Positions 34,640 to 43,737 of a DNA stretch of 64,000 bases are shown one piece after another (positions within the stretch are counted from its first letter, which is position 1; each line of letters opens with the position of its first letter). A model generated the notes under the pieces. It was given only the letters and a program-made list of their open reading frames with translations, ran no database searches and had not been told where the DNA came from. The translations under genes and the position numbers were made by a program. Origin of the DNA: Salinibacillus aidingensis. Lineage in GTDB: Bacteria; Bacillota; Bacilli; Bacillales; Alkalibacillaceae. The DNA is taken from positions 248,001 through 312,000 of the forward strand of contig NZ_BAAADO010000001.1 in assembly GCF_039522525.1 (NCBI RefSeq), read 5' to 3'.

Positions 34640-35888
34640 ACTTATGCTTAAAATCATCTAAAAAATCCTTCTGAAAGCTAGTAGAAATAGACTGCCTGTT
34701 ATCATTAGCCATGGTTTTCTTAAACACATCTTTTCCATATTTCTCTGATAAATCGTCCACAACCTGATACAGCTTTTCATTTTTTGCCTCGTTTTCATAG
34801 GTAAATAAATCGAGCTGCTTTGTGATTTCATCCTTCTCGGTCAGCTGCTGGGCAGTAACTCCTAACAAACGAATAGGTGAACCATTCCAGTTGGCATAAA
34901 AAAGCTCGGAGGAAATACTAAAGATTTCATCCTTTAATTCAACATAATCATGGAGCTGTTGACTGCGGGTGATGGTCTTCCTGTCATGGTAACGTATCAT
35001 CACCTGTATATTTTCTGAAACCACAGATTTCCGCTGCATACGTTCAGAGACTTTTTCAGACAAGGAATATAAAAGACGATCAATTTCCCGTTCATCAGTC
35101 GTATCATGGGGAAGCGTCTGTGAATTTCCTATACTTTTAAAAATACTGACTGCATCAGGATCAACTGGAGTTGGGTCATAGCCATTGGCCCGATTTTTCA
35201 ATCTTTCTCCATTGACCCCTAATAATGTTTTCAGCTGATAGACATCATAGGCAGCCAAGTCACCAATCGTATTAATCTTTAAATTTTGCAGCTTTACAGC
35301 GGTTTTCTTTCCTACCCCATACATCTCTTCAATCGGTAAAGGCCATAATTTTTCTTCCAGTTCCCGTTTTCTGAGAACGGTTATTCCCATTGGCTTTTTC
35401 ATATCGGAGGCCATTTTAGCGAGAAACTTATTGGGAGCAATTCCAATACTGCAGGGCAAATCCAGCTCATCTTTGATTTTCATTTGTATCCGTTCGGCAA
35501 TTTCCAAAGGTGTTCCCAAATCAGCACATTCCGTAATATCCATGTAACCCTCATCAATGGATACAGGCTGGATATAAGGTGTGATGTCAGCCAAAATAGC
35601 AAACATATTGCGTGATGCTTCACGGTAGCGGTCAAAGTTCGGTGTTTTTACAATTAATTCCGGGCATAATTCCTTTGCCTGCCATAAAGGCATTGTTGTT
35701 TTGACTCCTTTTGCTCTTGCCTCATAACTGCTGGTTACAATAATCCCTTTTCGATGCTCGGGGTTACCGGCTATCGCTAAAGGCTTTCCCTTAAGATCAG
35801 GATTGTAAGCCGCTTCAACTGAGGCATAAAAGCTGTTCATATCCACATGAAAAATAATTCGACCCTTCGTAGGGAAGCGATTTGACAT
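34638..35888 (-). CDS. polY1: Y-family DNA polymerase IV (PolY1/YqjH, DinB type)
   Basis: 416 aa translesion polymerase. N-terminal catalytic Asp in IIFHVDMNSFYASVE, SIDEGYMDITE for the second acidic pair, then thumb HhH at EEMYGVGKKTAVKL and the little finger. A QLDLF motif near residue 365 fits beta-clamp binding. It is the DinB branch, unlike PolY2 at 15.8 kb (UvrX branch). CAGGTGTTAGG precedes the ATG. Only a degenerate LexA-like site is upstream (35905-35918). Confidence 0.94.
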   Translation of the reverse strand: MSNRFPTKGRIIFHVDMNSFYASVEAAYNPDLKGKPLAIAGNPEHRKGIIVTSSYEARAKGVKTTMPLWQAKELCPELIVKTPNFDRYREASRNMFAILADITPYIQPVSIDEGYMDITECADLGTPLEIAERIQMKIKDELDLPCSIGIAPNKFLAKMASDMKKPMGITVLRKRELEEKLWPLPIEEMYGVGKKTAVKLQNLKINTIGDLAAYDVYQLKTLLGVNGERLKNRANGYDPTPVDPDAVSIFKSIGNSQTLPHDTTDEREIDRLLYSLSEKVSERMQRKSVVSENIQVMIRYHDRKTITRSQQLHDYVELKDEIFSISSELFYANWNGSPIRLLGVTAQQLTEKDEITKQLDLFTYENEAKNEKLYQVVDDLSEKYGKDVFKKTMANDNRQSISTSFQKDFLDDFKHK

Positions 35889-35970
35889 CCTAACACCTGC
35901 TTACAAAACATTTGTTCTTTGTTCATTATAACATATTTTTTTTCAGGTTTAATTTGGTCAAACCACAAAA

Positions 35971-36007
35971 AACAAGTACATGACCAGAATGTCACATACT
36001 TGTTTTT
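35971..36007 (-). terminator. Terminator after the YqjE-type peptidase gene
   Basis: AACAAGTA-CATGAC, loop, GTCACA-TACTTGTT, followed on the minus strand by TTTTTTGTGG; 12 nt past the stop at 36019. Confidence 0.82.
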
Positions 36008-36018
36008 TATACAGTCAA

Positions 36019-37143
36019 TTATTTTGCAGCTTCTTCTATAATCGCCGCGACCAGTTCTGCAGCATTGACCAATTCGCTGACCGGCATGCGTTCATCTGTT
36101 GTATGAATTTCTTCATAACCAACAGCAAGGTTTACTGTAGGAATCCCATATCCTGAGATAACATTGGCATCACTTCCACCGCCACTTTTACGGGGAGTAC
36201 TTGAACGACCAATTTTTTCGGCAGCACTTTTCACCACTTGAACAATCTGATCGTCTTCTTTATGCTTGAATCCCGGGTAAGCGACTTTTACTTCGACTTC
36301 TGCTTTTCCACCCATTTTTTCTGCCGTTTCTTCAAAAGCCGTTTTCATTTTCTCGACCTGTTCTTCCATTTTTTCTTTTTGAAGAGAGCGAGCCTCTGCG
36401 GAAATAGCTACATGGTCTGCAACAACATTCGTAGCCCCGCCGCCTTCAAATCGGCCAATATTAGCAGTTGTTTCCTCATCAATTCGGCCAAGAGGCATTT
36501 TGGCAATAGCCTTTGCAGCAATGGTGATAGCCGAAACTCCCTTTTCAGGTGCCACACCAGCATGAGCCTTTTTGCCAATAATGTCTGCATTAACCTTCGC
36601 CTGGGTCGGCGCAGCTATGACAACATCCCCTACCTGACCATCACTGTCAAGAGCGTACCCATATTTGGCTTTGACTAGTGAAGAATCCAAAGCTTTAGAT
36701 CCCACTAATCCCGATTCCTCTCCTACTGTAATGACAAATTGGATATCTCCATGTTCAATGTTATTTTCTTTTATATTGCGAATGGCTTCAAACATCACTG
36801 CAAGCCCTGTTTTATCATCCGCTCCCAGGACAGTGGTTCCATCAGATACGATATACCCATCCTTGACAGAAGGTTTCACGCCTTTACCTGGGGCAACAGT
36901 ATCCATATGTGAAGTGAAATAAATCGGTTCCGCTTCAGGCTTGGTACCTTTTAATGTACATATTAAATTATTTGAACCAAAACCTGTTTTTTCCTTTGCC
37001 TGATCTTCAGTGATTTCCAGGCCTAAATCTGAAAATTTCTTTTTTAATATATTGGAAATCTCTTCTTCGTGCTTAGTCTCAGAGTCGATTTGGACAAGCT
37101 CCAAAAACTCATTCAAAATCCGTTCCTGATCGACTGCTGTCAT
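36019..37143 (-). CDS. yqjE: M20 tripeptidase T-like peptidase (YqjE)
   Basis: 374 aa zinc aminopeptidase-like protein of the PepT/YqjE group. Metal-binding and catalytic residues lie in YFTSHMDTVAPGKG, VLGADDKTGLAVM and TVGEESGLVGS. A KSGGGSDANVIS block near the end carries the family pattern. Start at 37143 (MTAVDQERIL) has AAGGAGGAAAACAAA upstream; the frame extension to 37170 is unlikely. About 120 nt separates it from the carboxyltransferase upstream on the same strand, so linkage is uncertain. Confidence 0.92.
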   Translation of the reverse strand: MTAVDQERILNEFLELVQIDSETKHEEEISNILKKKFSDLGLEITEDQAKEKTGFGSNNLICTLKGTKPEAEPIYFTSHMDTVAPGKGVKPSVKDGYIVSDGTTVLGADDKTGLAVMFEAIRNIKENNIEHGDIQFVITVGEESGLVGSKALDSSLVKAKYGYALDSDGQVGDVVIAAPTQAKVNADIIGKKAHAGVAPEKGVSAITIAAKAIAKMPLGRIDEETTANIGRFEGGGATNVVADHVAISAEARSLQKEKMEEQVEKMKTAFEETAEKMGGKAEVEVKVAYPGFKHKEDDQIVQVVKSAAEKIGRSSTPRKSGGGSDANVISGYGIPTVNLAVGYEEIHTTDERMPVSELVNAAELVAAIIEEAAK

Positions 37144-37265
37144 TTTGTTTTCCTCCTTAGGTAATCCCATTCCTGTTAAATAGTATTTGTAATTTAGTCC
37201 TTATCACTCTTTACTTTGCGTGATTAAGAATATATAAAATGAACGAATAAGTCAATTCATACCAC

Positions 37266-38807
37266 TTATAATGGCATATTTCCATGTTTTTTCTTCGGTC
37301 TTTCCTCCGTTTTATTCTTTAACATGTCCAATGACTTAATCAGCGCTTGTCTTGTTTCTCTTGGTTCAATGACATCATCGACCATACCAAGCCCGGCTGC
37401 AACATAAGGATTGGCAAATTTCGCCCTGTATTCTGCAATTTTTGCCTGTCGTGTCGCCTCAGGGTCATCACTCTCTTTTATTTCTTTGGCAAAAATAATG
37501 TTAGCCGCGCCATCCGGTCCCATAACAGCAATCTCAGCGTTCGGCCATGCAAACACTAAATCCGCACCAATCGATTTACTATTTAAAGCTACATATGCCC
37601 CTCCATATGCTTTACGTGTGATAATCGTGATTTTTGGTACAGTCGCCTCTGAATACGCATACAAAATTTTAGCCCCATGTCGAATGATGCCTCCATGCTC
37701 CTGCTTAATTCCCGGGAAAAATCCGGTGACATCTTCAAACGTAATCAAAGGGATGTTAAAGGCATCACACATCCGGATAAATCTTGAAGCTTTGTCACTT
37801 GAGTCAATATCCAAACCACCAGCCATAAATTTAGGTTGATTGCAAACTAAACCAACAGGCTTTCCTTTCACCCTTGCAAATCCTACTACAATATTTTTGG
37901 CAAACTCCGGGTGAATCTCAAAAAAGGAATCCTGATCCACTACTTCTTCTACAATCGTTCGTACATCATATGGACGTACAGGATCAAAAGGAATTTTTTC
38001 ATTAAGATCAGGTAAATCTTCCTCCTGGTCATCTACTTCTTTAACTGGAGGTTTTTCCTGATAATTAGATGGTAAGTAACTCATGAGCTTACGAACGCAA
38101 TCGAGGGCCTCTTCTTCATTTTCAGCCTTTAAATGAGCATTTCCACTCTTTGTATTATGAACCTTAGCTCCCCCTAAATCCTCGGAGCTGATTTGTTCGC
38201 CTGTTACAGTTTCAATTACCTTTGGTCCCGTAATAAACATTTTTGAGGTTTTTTCCACCATAATGACAAAATCGGTAATGGCCGGGGAATAAACAGCTCC
38301 TCCCGCACTAGGACCCATAATGACAGAAATCTGCGGAATGACGCCGGAGTATATAGAATTTCGGTAAAAAACATGACCATATCCATCTAAGGATGCGACG
38401 CCTTCCTGAATTCTGGCACCACCTGAATCATTCAGACCTATAAAAGGGGTTCCATTTTTAGCGGCTAAATCCATGACAGCCGCAATCTTTTTCCCGTGCA
38501 TTTCTCCAAGAGCCCCGCCATATACCGTGAAATCCTGGGCAAATAAATAGACATCACGCCCGTCGATTTTACCAAAACCAGTTACGACGCCTTCACCAGG
38601 TGCATCTTTCATGCCGAAATCACTTGTACGTGGTTCCATAAAAGGATTAAGCTCGACAAATGAGCCCTCATCCAGTAGGTAATCAATCCGTTCTCGTGCT
38701 GTCAATTTCCCCTTGTCCCGCTGTTTCTGAATTTTTTCATCACCCCCGCCAAGCTCAACTGATCGCCGTTTATCATAGAGTTCATTGATTTTATCAAAGA
38801 TATCCAT
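37266..38807 (-). CDS. yqjD: Acyl-CoA carboxyltransferase beta subunit (propionyl-/methylmalonyl-CoA type, YqjD)
   Basis: 513 aa crotonase-fold carboxyltransferase of the PccB/MmdA family, moving CO2 between biotin and propionyl-CoA. Both halves are present: N-terminal KLTARERIDYLLDEGSF and GGARIQEG, C-terminal TFEDVTGFFPGIKQEHGGII and KAYGGAYVAL. The start at 38807 follows AAGGGGGACTCGTA and overlaps the stop of the upstream gene by one base (TAATG), so the two are coupled. No biotin carboxylase or biotin carrier gene is in the window, so partners must lie elsewhere if it acts as a carboxylase. Confidence 0.93.
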   Translation of the reverse strand: MDIFDKINELYDKRRSVELGGGDEKIQKQRDKGKLTARERIDYLLDEGSFVELNPFMEPRTSDFGMKDAPGEGVVTGFGKIDGRDVYLFAQDFTVYGGALGEMHGKKIAAVMDLAAKNGTPFIGLNDSGGARIQEGVASLDGYGHVFYRNSIYSGVIPQISVIMGPSAGGAVYSPAITDFVIMVEKTSKMFITGPKVIETVTGEQISSEDLGGAKVHNTKSGNAHLKAENEEEALDCVRKLMSYLPSNYQEKPPVKEVDDQEEDLPDLNEKIPFDPVRPYDVRTIVEEVVDQDSFFEIHPEFAKNIVVGFARVKGKPVGLVCNQPKFMAGGLDIDSSDKASRFIRMCDAFNIPLITFEDVTGFFPGIKQEHGGIIRHGAKILYAYSEATVPKITIITRKAYGGAYVALNSKSIGADLVFAWPNAEIAVMGPDGAANIIFAKEIKESDDPEATRQAKIAEYRAKFANPYVAAGLGMVDDVIEPRETRQALIKSLDMLKNKTEERPKKKHGNMPL

Positions 38808-39631
38808 TACGAGTCCCCCTTGTGATTGCAAAGTTCGTATAATACGCCATTAGCTGCTTTCGGGTGAAGAAAGGCAATCTCTGCTCCATTCGCTCCCTTT
38901 TTGGGTTCCTCATTGATTAAAGGAATATTTTGATTACGGTAATGCTGTAAACGCTCACTTAAATCAGTTACCTCAAGAGCTATATGATGAATACCTTCCC
39001 CTTTTTTCTCAATAAATGAATGAATAGGAGAGGCATCCGATAAAGGTTCCAATAGTTCTATTGAGGTTTCCCCGATTTTAAAAAAGGCAACTTTTACACC
39101 TTCTGATGGAACCTTCTCAACACCGTGCAATTTCAAGCCTAAAACCTGATCATAAAAGGGCATCGTTTTCTCCAGGCTTTTTACCGCAATTCCGATATGA
39201 GAGATCTTCTCAGGAGGCTCCGTTCCCTTCATATCTTGCGGCGTAACCAGCTGCTTTATATAATTTGCAATATATTCCGTCGGTGTTCCCGGGGTAAATA
39301 CCTTTTGAACCCCTTTTTCTTCTAAAAAAGGAATATCTTCTGCAGGAATAACACCACCGCCAATGACAGGTATATCCTCAGCCTGTCTTTCCTTTAATTG
39401 CTCGACTACTTTAGGAAACAACGACCGGTGGGCTCCTGACAGTGAGGAAAGACCCACAACATCTGCATCCTCCTGTACAGCAGCCTGTGCAATTTGTGCA
39501 GGTGACTGTCGCAGTCCTGTATAAATCACTTCCATCCCATGGTCACGTAAAACCTGCGCAATAATCAGTGCTCCCCGGTCATGTCCATCCAGGCCCGGTT
39601 TTGCAATCAGTGCGCGAATTTTTTTAGTCAT
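38807..39631 (-). CDS. Fused B12-binding subunit of methylmalonyl-CoA mutase and methylmalonyl-CoA epimerase
   Basis: 274 aa two-domain protein. Residues 1 to about 130 are a cobalamin-binding domain of the mutase C-terminal type: IRALIAKPGLDGHDRGA holds the DxHxxG motif, then VGLSSLSGAH and VIGGGVIPAED. Residues about 142-274 are a VOC-fold epimerase: SHIGIAVKSLEKTMPFY, then HHIALEV with a metal-binding His and a C-terminal LYEL Glu. Normally these are separate proteins or the B12 domain is fused to the mutase. Start 39631 follows AAAAGGGGAGATATACAC. It sits 43 nt after the mutase and is coupled to the carboxyltransferase. Confidence 0.9.
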   Translation of the reverse strand: MTKKIRALIAKPGLDGHDRGALIIAQVLRDHGMEVIYTGLRQSPAQIAQAAVQEDADVVGLSSLSGAHRSLFPKVVEQLKERQAEDIPVIGGGVIPAEDIPFLEEKGVQKVFTPGTPTEYIANYIKQLVTPQDMKGTEPPEKISHIGIAVKSLEKTMPFYDQVLGLKLHGVEKVPSEGVKVAFFKIGETSIELLEPLSDASPIHSFIEKKGEGIHHIALEVTDLSERLQHYRNQNIPLINEEPKKGANGAEIAFLHPKAANGVLYELCNHKGDS

Positions 39632-39674
39632 GTGTATATCTCCCCTTTTGTCTCCATCCATGATTATTCAATGT

Positions 39675-41327
39675 TTAGCCCACGTATTCACCGAATTCTT
39701 GTCTTAAAACATTACAAATTTCACCGACAGAAGCGTAGGCTTTGACGGCATTTAAAATATATGGAATTAGATTTTCATTTGTGTTTTGGGCTGCTTCTTC
39801 CAAGTCATTTAAAGCTTGATTTACGTGTACCTGATTGCGTTCTTCTTTAACGTTTTGCAGGCTTTGAATTTGACTGCTCTCCAGTTCATCATCCACTTTA
39901 AGTAAATCAGGATTAACCTCTTCGTCCACTTGAAATTCGTTCAAACCAACAACAATTTCCTCTTCATTTTCTATGTTTTTCTGGGTTTCATAGGCAGCCT
40001 GATGAATTTCCCGTTGCATGTAGCCTTCTTCTACTGCCTGTACAGCGCCACCAAGCTCTTCAATTTTATCTAAATATTTTTCGACTTCTTCTTCCATCTG
40101 ATCTGTCAACGATTCGACATAATAGGAACCTGCCAGTGGGTCAACAGTATCAGCGACACCGCTTTCATGAGCAATAATCTGCTGGGTACGAAGCGCAATT
40201 CGAGCAGACTCTTCAGTCGGTAAAGCCAAGGCTTCATCCCTGGAATTGGTGTGCAGGCTCTGTGTTCCGCCTAACACAGCTGATAGTGCCTGTAAAGTTA
40301 CTCGTACAATGTTATTATCCGGCTGCTGAGCTGTAAGCGTTGAGCCACCTGTCTGTGTATGAAAACGGAGCTTCCAGCTTTTCGGGTTTTCTGCTCCATA
40401 GCGTTCCTTCATGATTTTTGCCCATAGTCTTCTTGCCACTCTAAATTTCGCCACCTCTTCAAAAAAGTTGTTATGCGCATTGAAAAAGAAAGCTAAACGT
40501 GGGGCAAACTGGTCTACTTCCAGTCCACTGTTTAAAGCCGCGTCCACATAGGCCATACCATTTGCCAGTGTAAAAGCGACTTCTTGAACAGCAGTCGAGC
40601 CTGCTTCCCGGATATGATAGCCGGAAATGCTGATGGTATTAAACTTAGGCACATACTGCTGACAATACTCAAAAATATTCGTAATCAAACGCATAGAAGG
40701 CTTAGGCGGAAAAATATATGTACCTCTGGCTATATATTCCTTTAAAATGTCATTTTGAATCGTTCCGGTTAATGCTTCCTTAGAAACCCCCTGTTTTTCC
40801 CCAACAGCTATGTACATGCACAATAAAACAGAGGCCGGTGCATTAATCGTCATCGATGTACTGACCTGATCCAAAGGAATTTTGTCTAATAAATCCTCCA
40901 TATCTTTAAGGGTATCAATCGCAACCCCCACTTTTCCGACTTCCCCCTCAGACATCGGATCGTCGGAGTCATAACCAATCTGTGTAGGTAAATCAAATGC
41001 CACAGAAAGGCCGGTTTGTCCCTGATCCAGCAAATAACGAAAACGCTCGTTTGTTTCCTTTGCAGAACCAAAGCCGGCGTATTGACGCATGGTCCAGAAC
41101 CTGCTCCGGTACATGGTAGGCTGTATCCCTCTTGTGTACGGGTATTGCCCAGGAAATCCCAATTTTTCTACATATTTCTCATCTTTATTTTCCGGTGTGT
41201 ATAATCGTTCTACTTCGATGTCAGAACTGGTTTGAAATGAGTCTTTTCGTTCGGGAAAACGATGAGTAGCCTTTTCAACCGCTTTTTCCCATTCCTGTTG
41301 AGCCTGTTTAGGATCTTTATTCATCAT
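39675..41327 (-). CDS. Methylmalonyl-CoA mutase, catalytic (large) subunit without B12 domain
   Basis: 550 aa TIM-barrel subunit that interconverts methylmalonyl-CoA and succinyl-CoA once joined with the B12 domain encoded next door. Family blocks are YPYTRGIQPTMYRSRFWTMR, SVAFDLPTQIGYDSD, MTINAPASVLLCMY and RFHTQTGGSTLTAQQP. Two positions that separate mutase types favour methylmalonyl-CoA over isobutyryl-CoA: Tyr in MRQYAGF and Arg in IARGTYIFPP. AAGGAGGTTCC precedes two tandem ATGs (41327, 41324). It heads the mutase-epimerase-carboxyltransferase unit. Confidence 0.93.
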   Translation of the reverse strand: MMNKDPKQAQQEWEKAVEKATHRFPERKDSFQTSSDIEVERLYTPENKDEKYVEKLGFPGQYPYTRGIQPTMYRSRFWTMRQYAGFGSAKETNERFRYLLDQGQTGLSVAFDLPTQIGYDSDDPMSEGEVGKVGVAIDTLKDMEDLLDKIPLDQVSTSMTINAPASVLLCMYIAVGEKQGVSKEALTGTIQNDILKEYIARGTYIFPPKPSMRLITNIFEYCQQYVPKFNTISISGYHIREAGSTAVQEVAFTLANGMAYVDAALNSGLEVDQFAPRLAFFFNAHNNFFEEVAKFRVARRLWAKIMKERYGAENPKSWKLRFHTQTGGSTLTAQQPDNNIVRVTLQALSAVLGGTQSLHTNSRDEALALPTEESARIALRTQQIIAHESGVADTVDPLAGSYYVESLTDQMEEEVEKYLDKIEELGGAVQAVEEGYMQREIHQAAYETQKNIENEEEIVVGLNEFQVDEEVNPDLLKVDDELESSQIQSLQNVKEERNQVHVNQALNDLEEAAQNTNENLIPYILNAVKAYASVGEICNVLRQEFGEYVG

Positions 41328-41464
41328 GGAACCTCCTTCACGTTGTCCTAATCCTAATAAATTCGATAAAAAATCATAAATTCCTATTAACTAGAGGAAA
41401 TCTATTCTATTTTATTTGTCAAAATGGGCTTGCATCATTTTGTTTAAAATAACTGAACCAAACC

Positions 41465-41513
41465 AAGGTGCCTCTTCACATGAGTGTAATGCGTCATGTA
41501 AACGAGGCACCTT
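41465..41513 (-). terminator. Terminator after the tetR acyl-CoA operon
   Basis: AAGGTGCCTC pairs with GAGGCACCTT, with inner ACATGA/TCATGT. It is 23 nt past the acyl-CoA dehydrogenase stop. The U tract on the minus strand is interrupted (GGTTTGGTT), so it may be leaky. Confidence 0.65.
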
Positions 41514-41535
41514 AAAAATTCACATCCTTATATCG

Positions 41536-42681
41536 TTATAACCCCATATTTTTCGCAATAATATTTTTCATGATTTCATTGGTGCCGGCGTAAATCGAAG
41601 TGACTGCAACATCCCGATATCTGCGGGCGATCTCATATTCTTCCATATACCCAAAGCCCCCAAAAAGCTGCATGCATTCAACAGCTGCCTTCTGGGCCAG
41701 GTCTGTCGTCCACCATTTTGCCATCGATACTTCATCAACAATTTCCTCTCCGGCCATGTGCTCTTCCACTAATCGATCCACAAAGGTTCTTCCAATCGAA
41801 AGCTCGGTGTTCAGTTCGGCCAGCTTAAATTGGGTGTTTTGAAATTTGCTGATCCTTCTGCCAAAGGCTTCCCGCTCTCTGACATAATCAATCGTCAGAT
41901 CCAGCATTCTTTCAATTCCGGCTACTGTCTGTATAGCCACCATTAAACGTTCCTGCTGTAATTGATTCATTAAATAATAGAACCCTTTTCCTTCTTCACC
42001 TAATAAATTTGCAGCGGGAACACGGGCATCTTCAAAAATGAGTTCACTGGTATCATTGGCATGCTGACCGACTTTGTTCAATTTTTTCCCTCGTTTAAAA
42101 CCTGGCGTACCCCTTTCAACAACAATCAGACTAATCCCTTTATGGGGCGGATATGCTTTAGGATCAGTTTTGCATACCACTACGGCTAAATCTGCAGAAT
42201 GCCCGTTTGTAATAAAGGTTTTTTCCCCATTAATGATGTAGTCATCACCATCACGGATGGCTGTTGTTTTGACAGCTGCTAAATCCGAACCCGCACCTGG
42301 TTCAGTCATAGCGATTGCGGAAATCATTTCACCCGTTGTTGCTTTGGGCAGCCAGCGATTTTTCTGTTCCGCATTCCCGTATGTTTCAATATATGGAATG
42401 ACGATATCATTATGAAGGCCAAATCCTGTCATAGCCGTCCCGATTTTCTCAAATTCCTCAGATATGACAACGGAATAACCGAAATCAGCGTTTAACCCTC
42501 CATACTTTTCGTCAACTTGCGGACATAAAAAGCCTTGCTCCCCTGCCTTTTTCCAAAAGGATCGCGGAACCTGTTTATCCTGTTCCCATTGTTGATAGAA
42601 AGGAGCGGCTTCTTTTGCCAGAAACTTCTGTAAGGACTCTCTGAAAATCTCATGTTCCTCTTTTAAAAATGGTCTTTTCAT
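41536..42681 (-). CDS. Acyl-CoA dehydrogenase (long-/branched-chain-like)
   Basis: 381 aa flavoenzyme forming trans-2-enoyl-CoA. FAD/substrate blocks are AIAMTEPGAGSDLAAVKT, FITNGHSADLAVV and GRRISKFQNTQFKLAEL. The C-terminal site that holds the catalytic Glu in medium-chain enzymes reads IYAGTNEIM, with Ala. The base is therefore probably the Glu in LQQERLMVA, as in long-chain and isovaleryl-CoA dehydrogenases. It is the last gene of the tetR-thiolase operon, 54 nt after the nitronate monooxygenase gene. Confidence 0.92.
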   Translation of the reverse strand: MKRPFLKEEHEIFRESLQKFLAKEAAPFYQQWEQDKQVPRSFWKKAGEQGFLCPQVDEKYGGLNADFGYSVVISEEFEKIGTAMTGFGLHNDIVIPYIETYGNAEQKNRWLPKATTGEMISAIAMTEPGAGSDLAAVKTTAIRDGDDYIINGEKTFITNGHSADLAVVVCKTDPKAYPPHKGISLIVVERGTPGFKRGKKLNKVGQHANDTSELIFEDARVPAANLLGEEGKGFYYLMNQLQQERLMVAIQTVAGIERMLDLTIDYVREREAFGRRISKFQNTQFKLAELNTELSIGRTFVDRLVEEHMAGEEIVDEVSMAKWWTTDLAQKAAVECMQLFGGFGYMEEYEIARRYRDVAVTSIYAGTNEIMKNIIAKNMGL

Positions 42682-42735
42682 AAAATCCCCCCTGTCTTCA
42701 GTAAGATGGTGATAGGGACTCCAAAATCACGCGGA

Positions 42736-43716
42736 TTACACGGTCTCTTCTTTTTTCCGGGATACTTTTTCAATAGCACTTTTATATTCCGTTTTTAATT
42801 CTTCTACGATGTCCGCAACAGGCTGGGTTCGATTAATGGCACCCACTCCTTGACCTGCACCCCAGATATCCTTCCAGGCTTTTACGTCCTTATTTCGTAA
42901 TTCCGAGAAATCTATGGTTTCTTTTTTCTTAAGATTTGCAGGATCCATACCTGCCTTTTCAATACTTGGTACGAGGTAATTGGCATTCACACCGCTAAAA
43001 GCGTCTGTATAGATAATGTCCTCAATGGATGAATCAACAATCATATCTTTATAAGCATCCTGAGCTGAGCTTTCCACTGATGGAATAAAACGGGTTCCCA
43101 TATAGGAAAAATCAGCACCAAGCACTTCCGTTGCCAGAATATCTTCACCTTTTGTCATTCCGCCTGATAAAGCGATGGGACCATCAAAAAATTCCCGAAC
43201 CTCATGCACAAACGAAATCGGATTAAAGGTTCCGGCATGCCCGCCTGCACCACTGGCAACAAGAACAAGACCATCTGCCCCTTTTTCTATCGCCTTCTCA
43301 GCATACTTAATATTAATCACATCCGAGAACACAACTCCTCCGTATTGATGAACAATTTCAGCTACAGGTCCCGGATCTCCCAAAGAAGTAATCACGACTG
43401 GCGGCTGATACTTTTCGATTAAATTTAAATCTTCCACATAACGTTTATTCGACCTATGTACAATAAAGTTGATTCCCCAAGGTCCTATTTTCTGATGAGG
43501 GTTTTCTTCTTTTAATTGTTGAAGTTCAGAGGTAATTTCCTTCATCCAATCCTCTAAAATTTCACCAGTTCGAGCGTTTAAGGCTGGAAAAGTACTAATA
43601 ACTCCTGATGCACAACCATTAATCACCATTTTTGGATTATTAATTAAAAACATAGGGGCAATCATTACAGGAATATCTACGGAACCCCTCAATTCTTTTA
43701 CAGTCTGATTAACCAT
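42736..43716 (-). CDS. Nitronate monooxygenase-family flavoprotein
   Basis: 326 aa FMN-dependent TIM-barrel protein of the 2-nitropropane dioxygenase group. Blocks are PVMIAPMFLINNPKMV at the N-terminus, VASGAGGHAGTFN with the Gly-Gly-His-Ala-Gly motif near residue 170, and IALSGGMTKGEDILA with FSYMGTRFIPS for FMN phosphate binding. The in vivo substrate is unclear; placement among acyl-CoA genes hints at a role in lipid metabolism, as for some enoyl reductase-like relatives. ATG at 43716 follows AAAGGTG. Confidence 0.88.
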   Translation of the reverse strand: MVNQTVKELRGSVDIPVMIAPMFLINNPKMVINGCASGVISTFPALNARTGEILEDWMKEITSELQQLKEENPHQKIGPWGINFIVHRSNKRYVEDLNLIEKYQPPVVITSLGDPGPVAEIVHQYGGVVFSDVINIKYAEKAIEKGADGLVLVASGAGGHAGTFNPISFVHEVREFFDGPIALSGGMTKGEDILATEVLGADFSYMGTRFIPSVESSAQDAYKDMIVDSSIEDIIYTDAFSGVNANYLVPSIEKAGMDPANLKKKETIDFSELRNKDVKAWKDIWGAGQGVGAINRTQPVADIVEELKTEYKSAIEKVSRKKEETV

Positions 43717-43737
43717 TTCAATCACCTTTCTATAAGT

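Noticed and set aside
35905..35918. LexA box before polY1
   Set aside because: AAAACATTTGTTCT matches only about 7 of 10 fixed positions; kept as a comparison in the findings, not as a feature.
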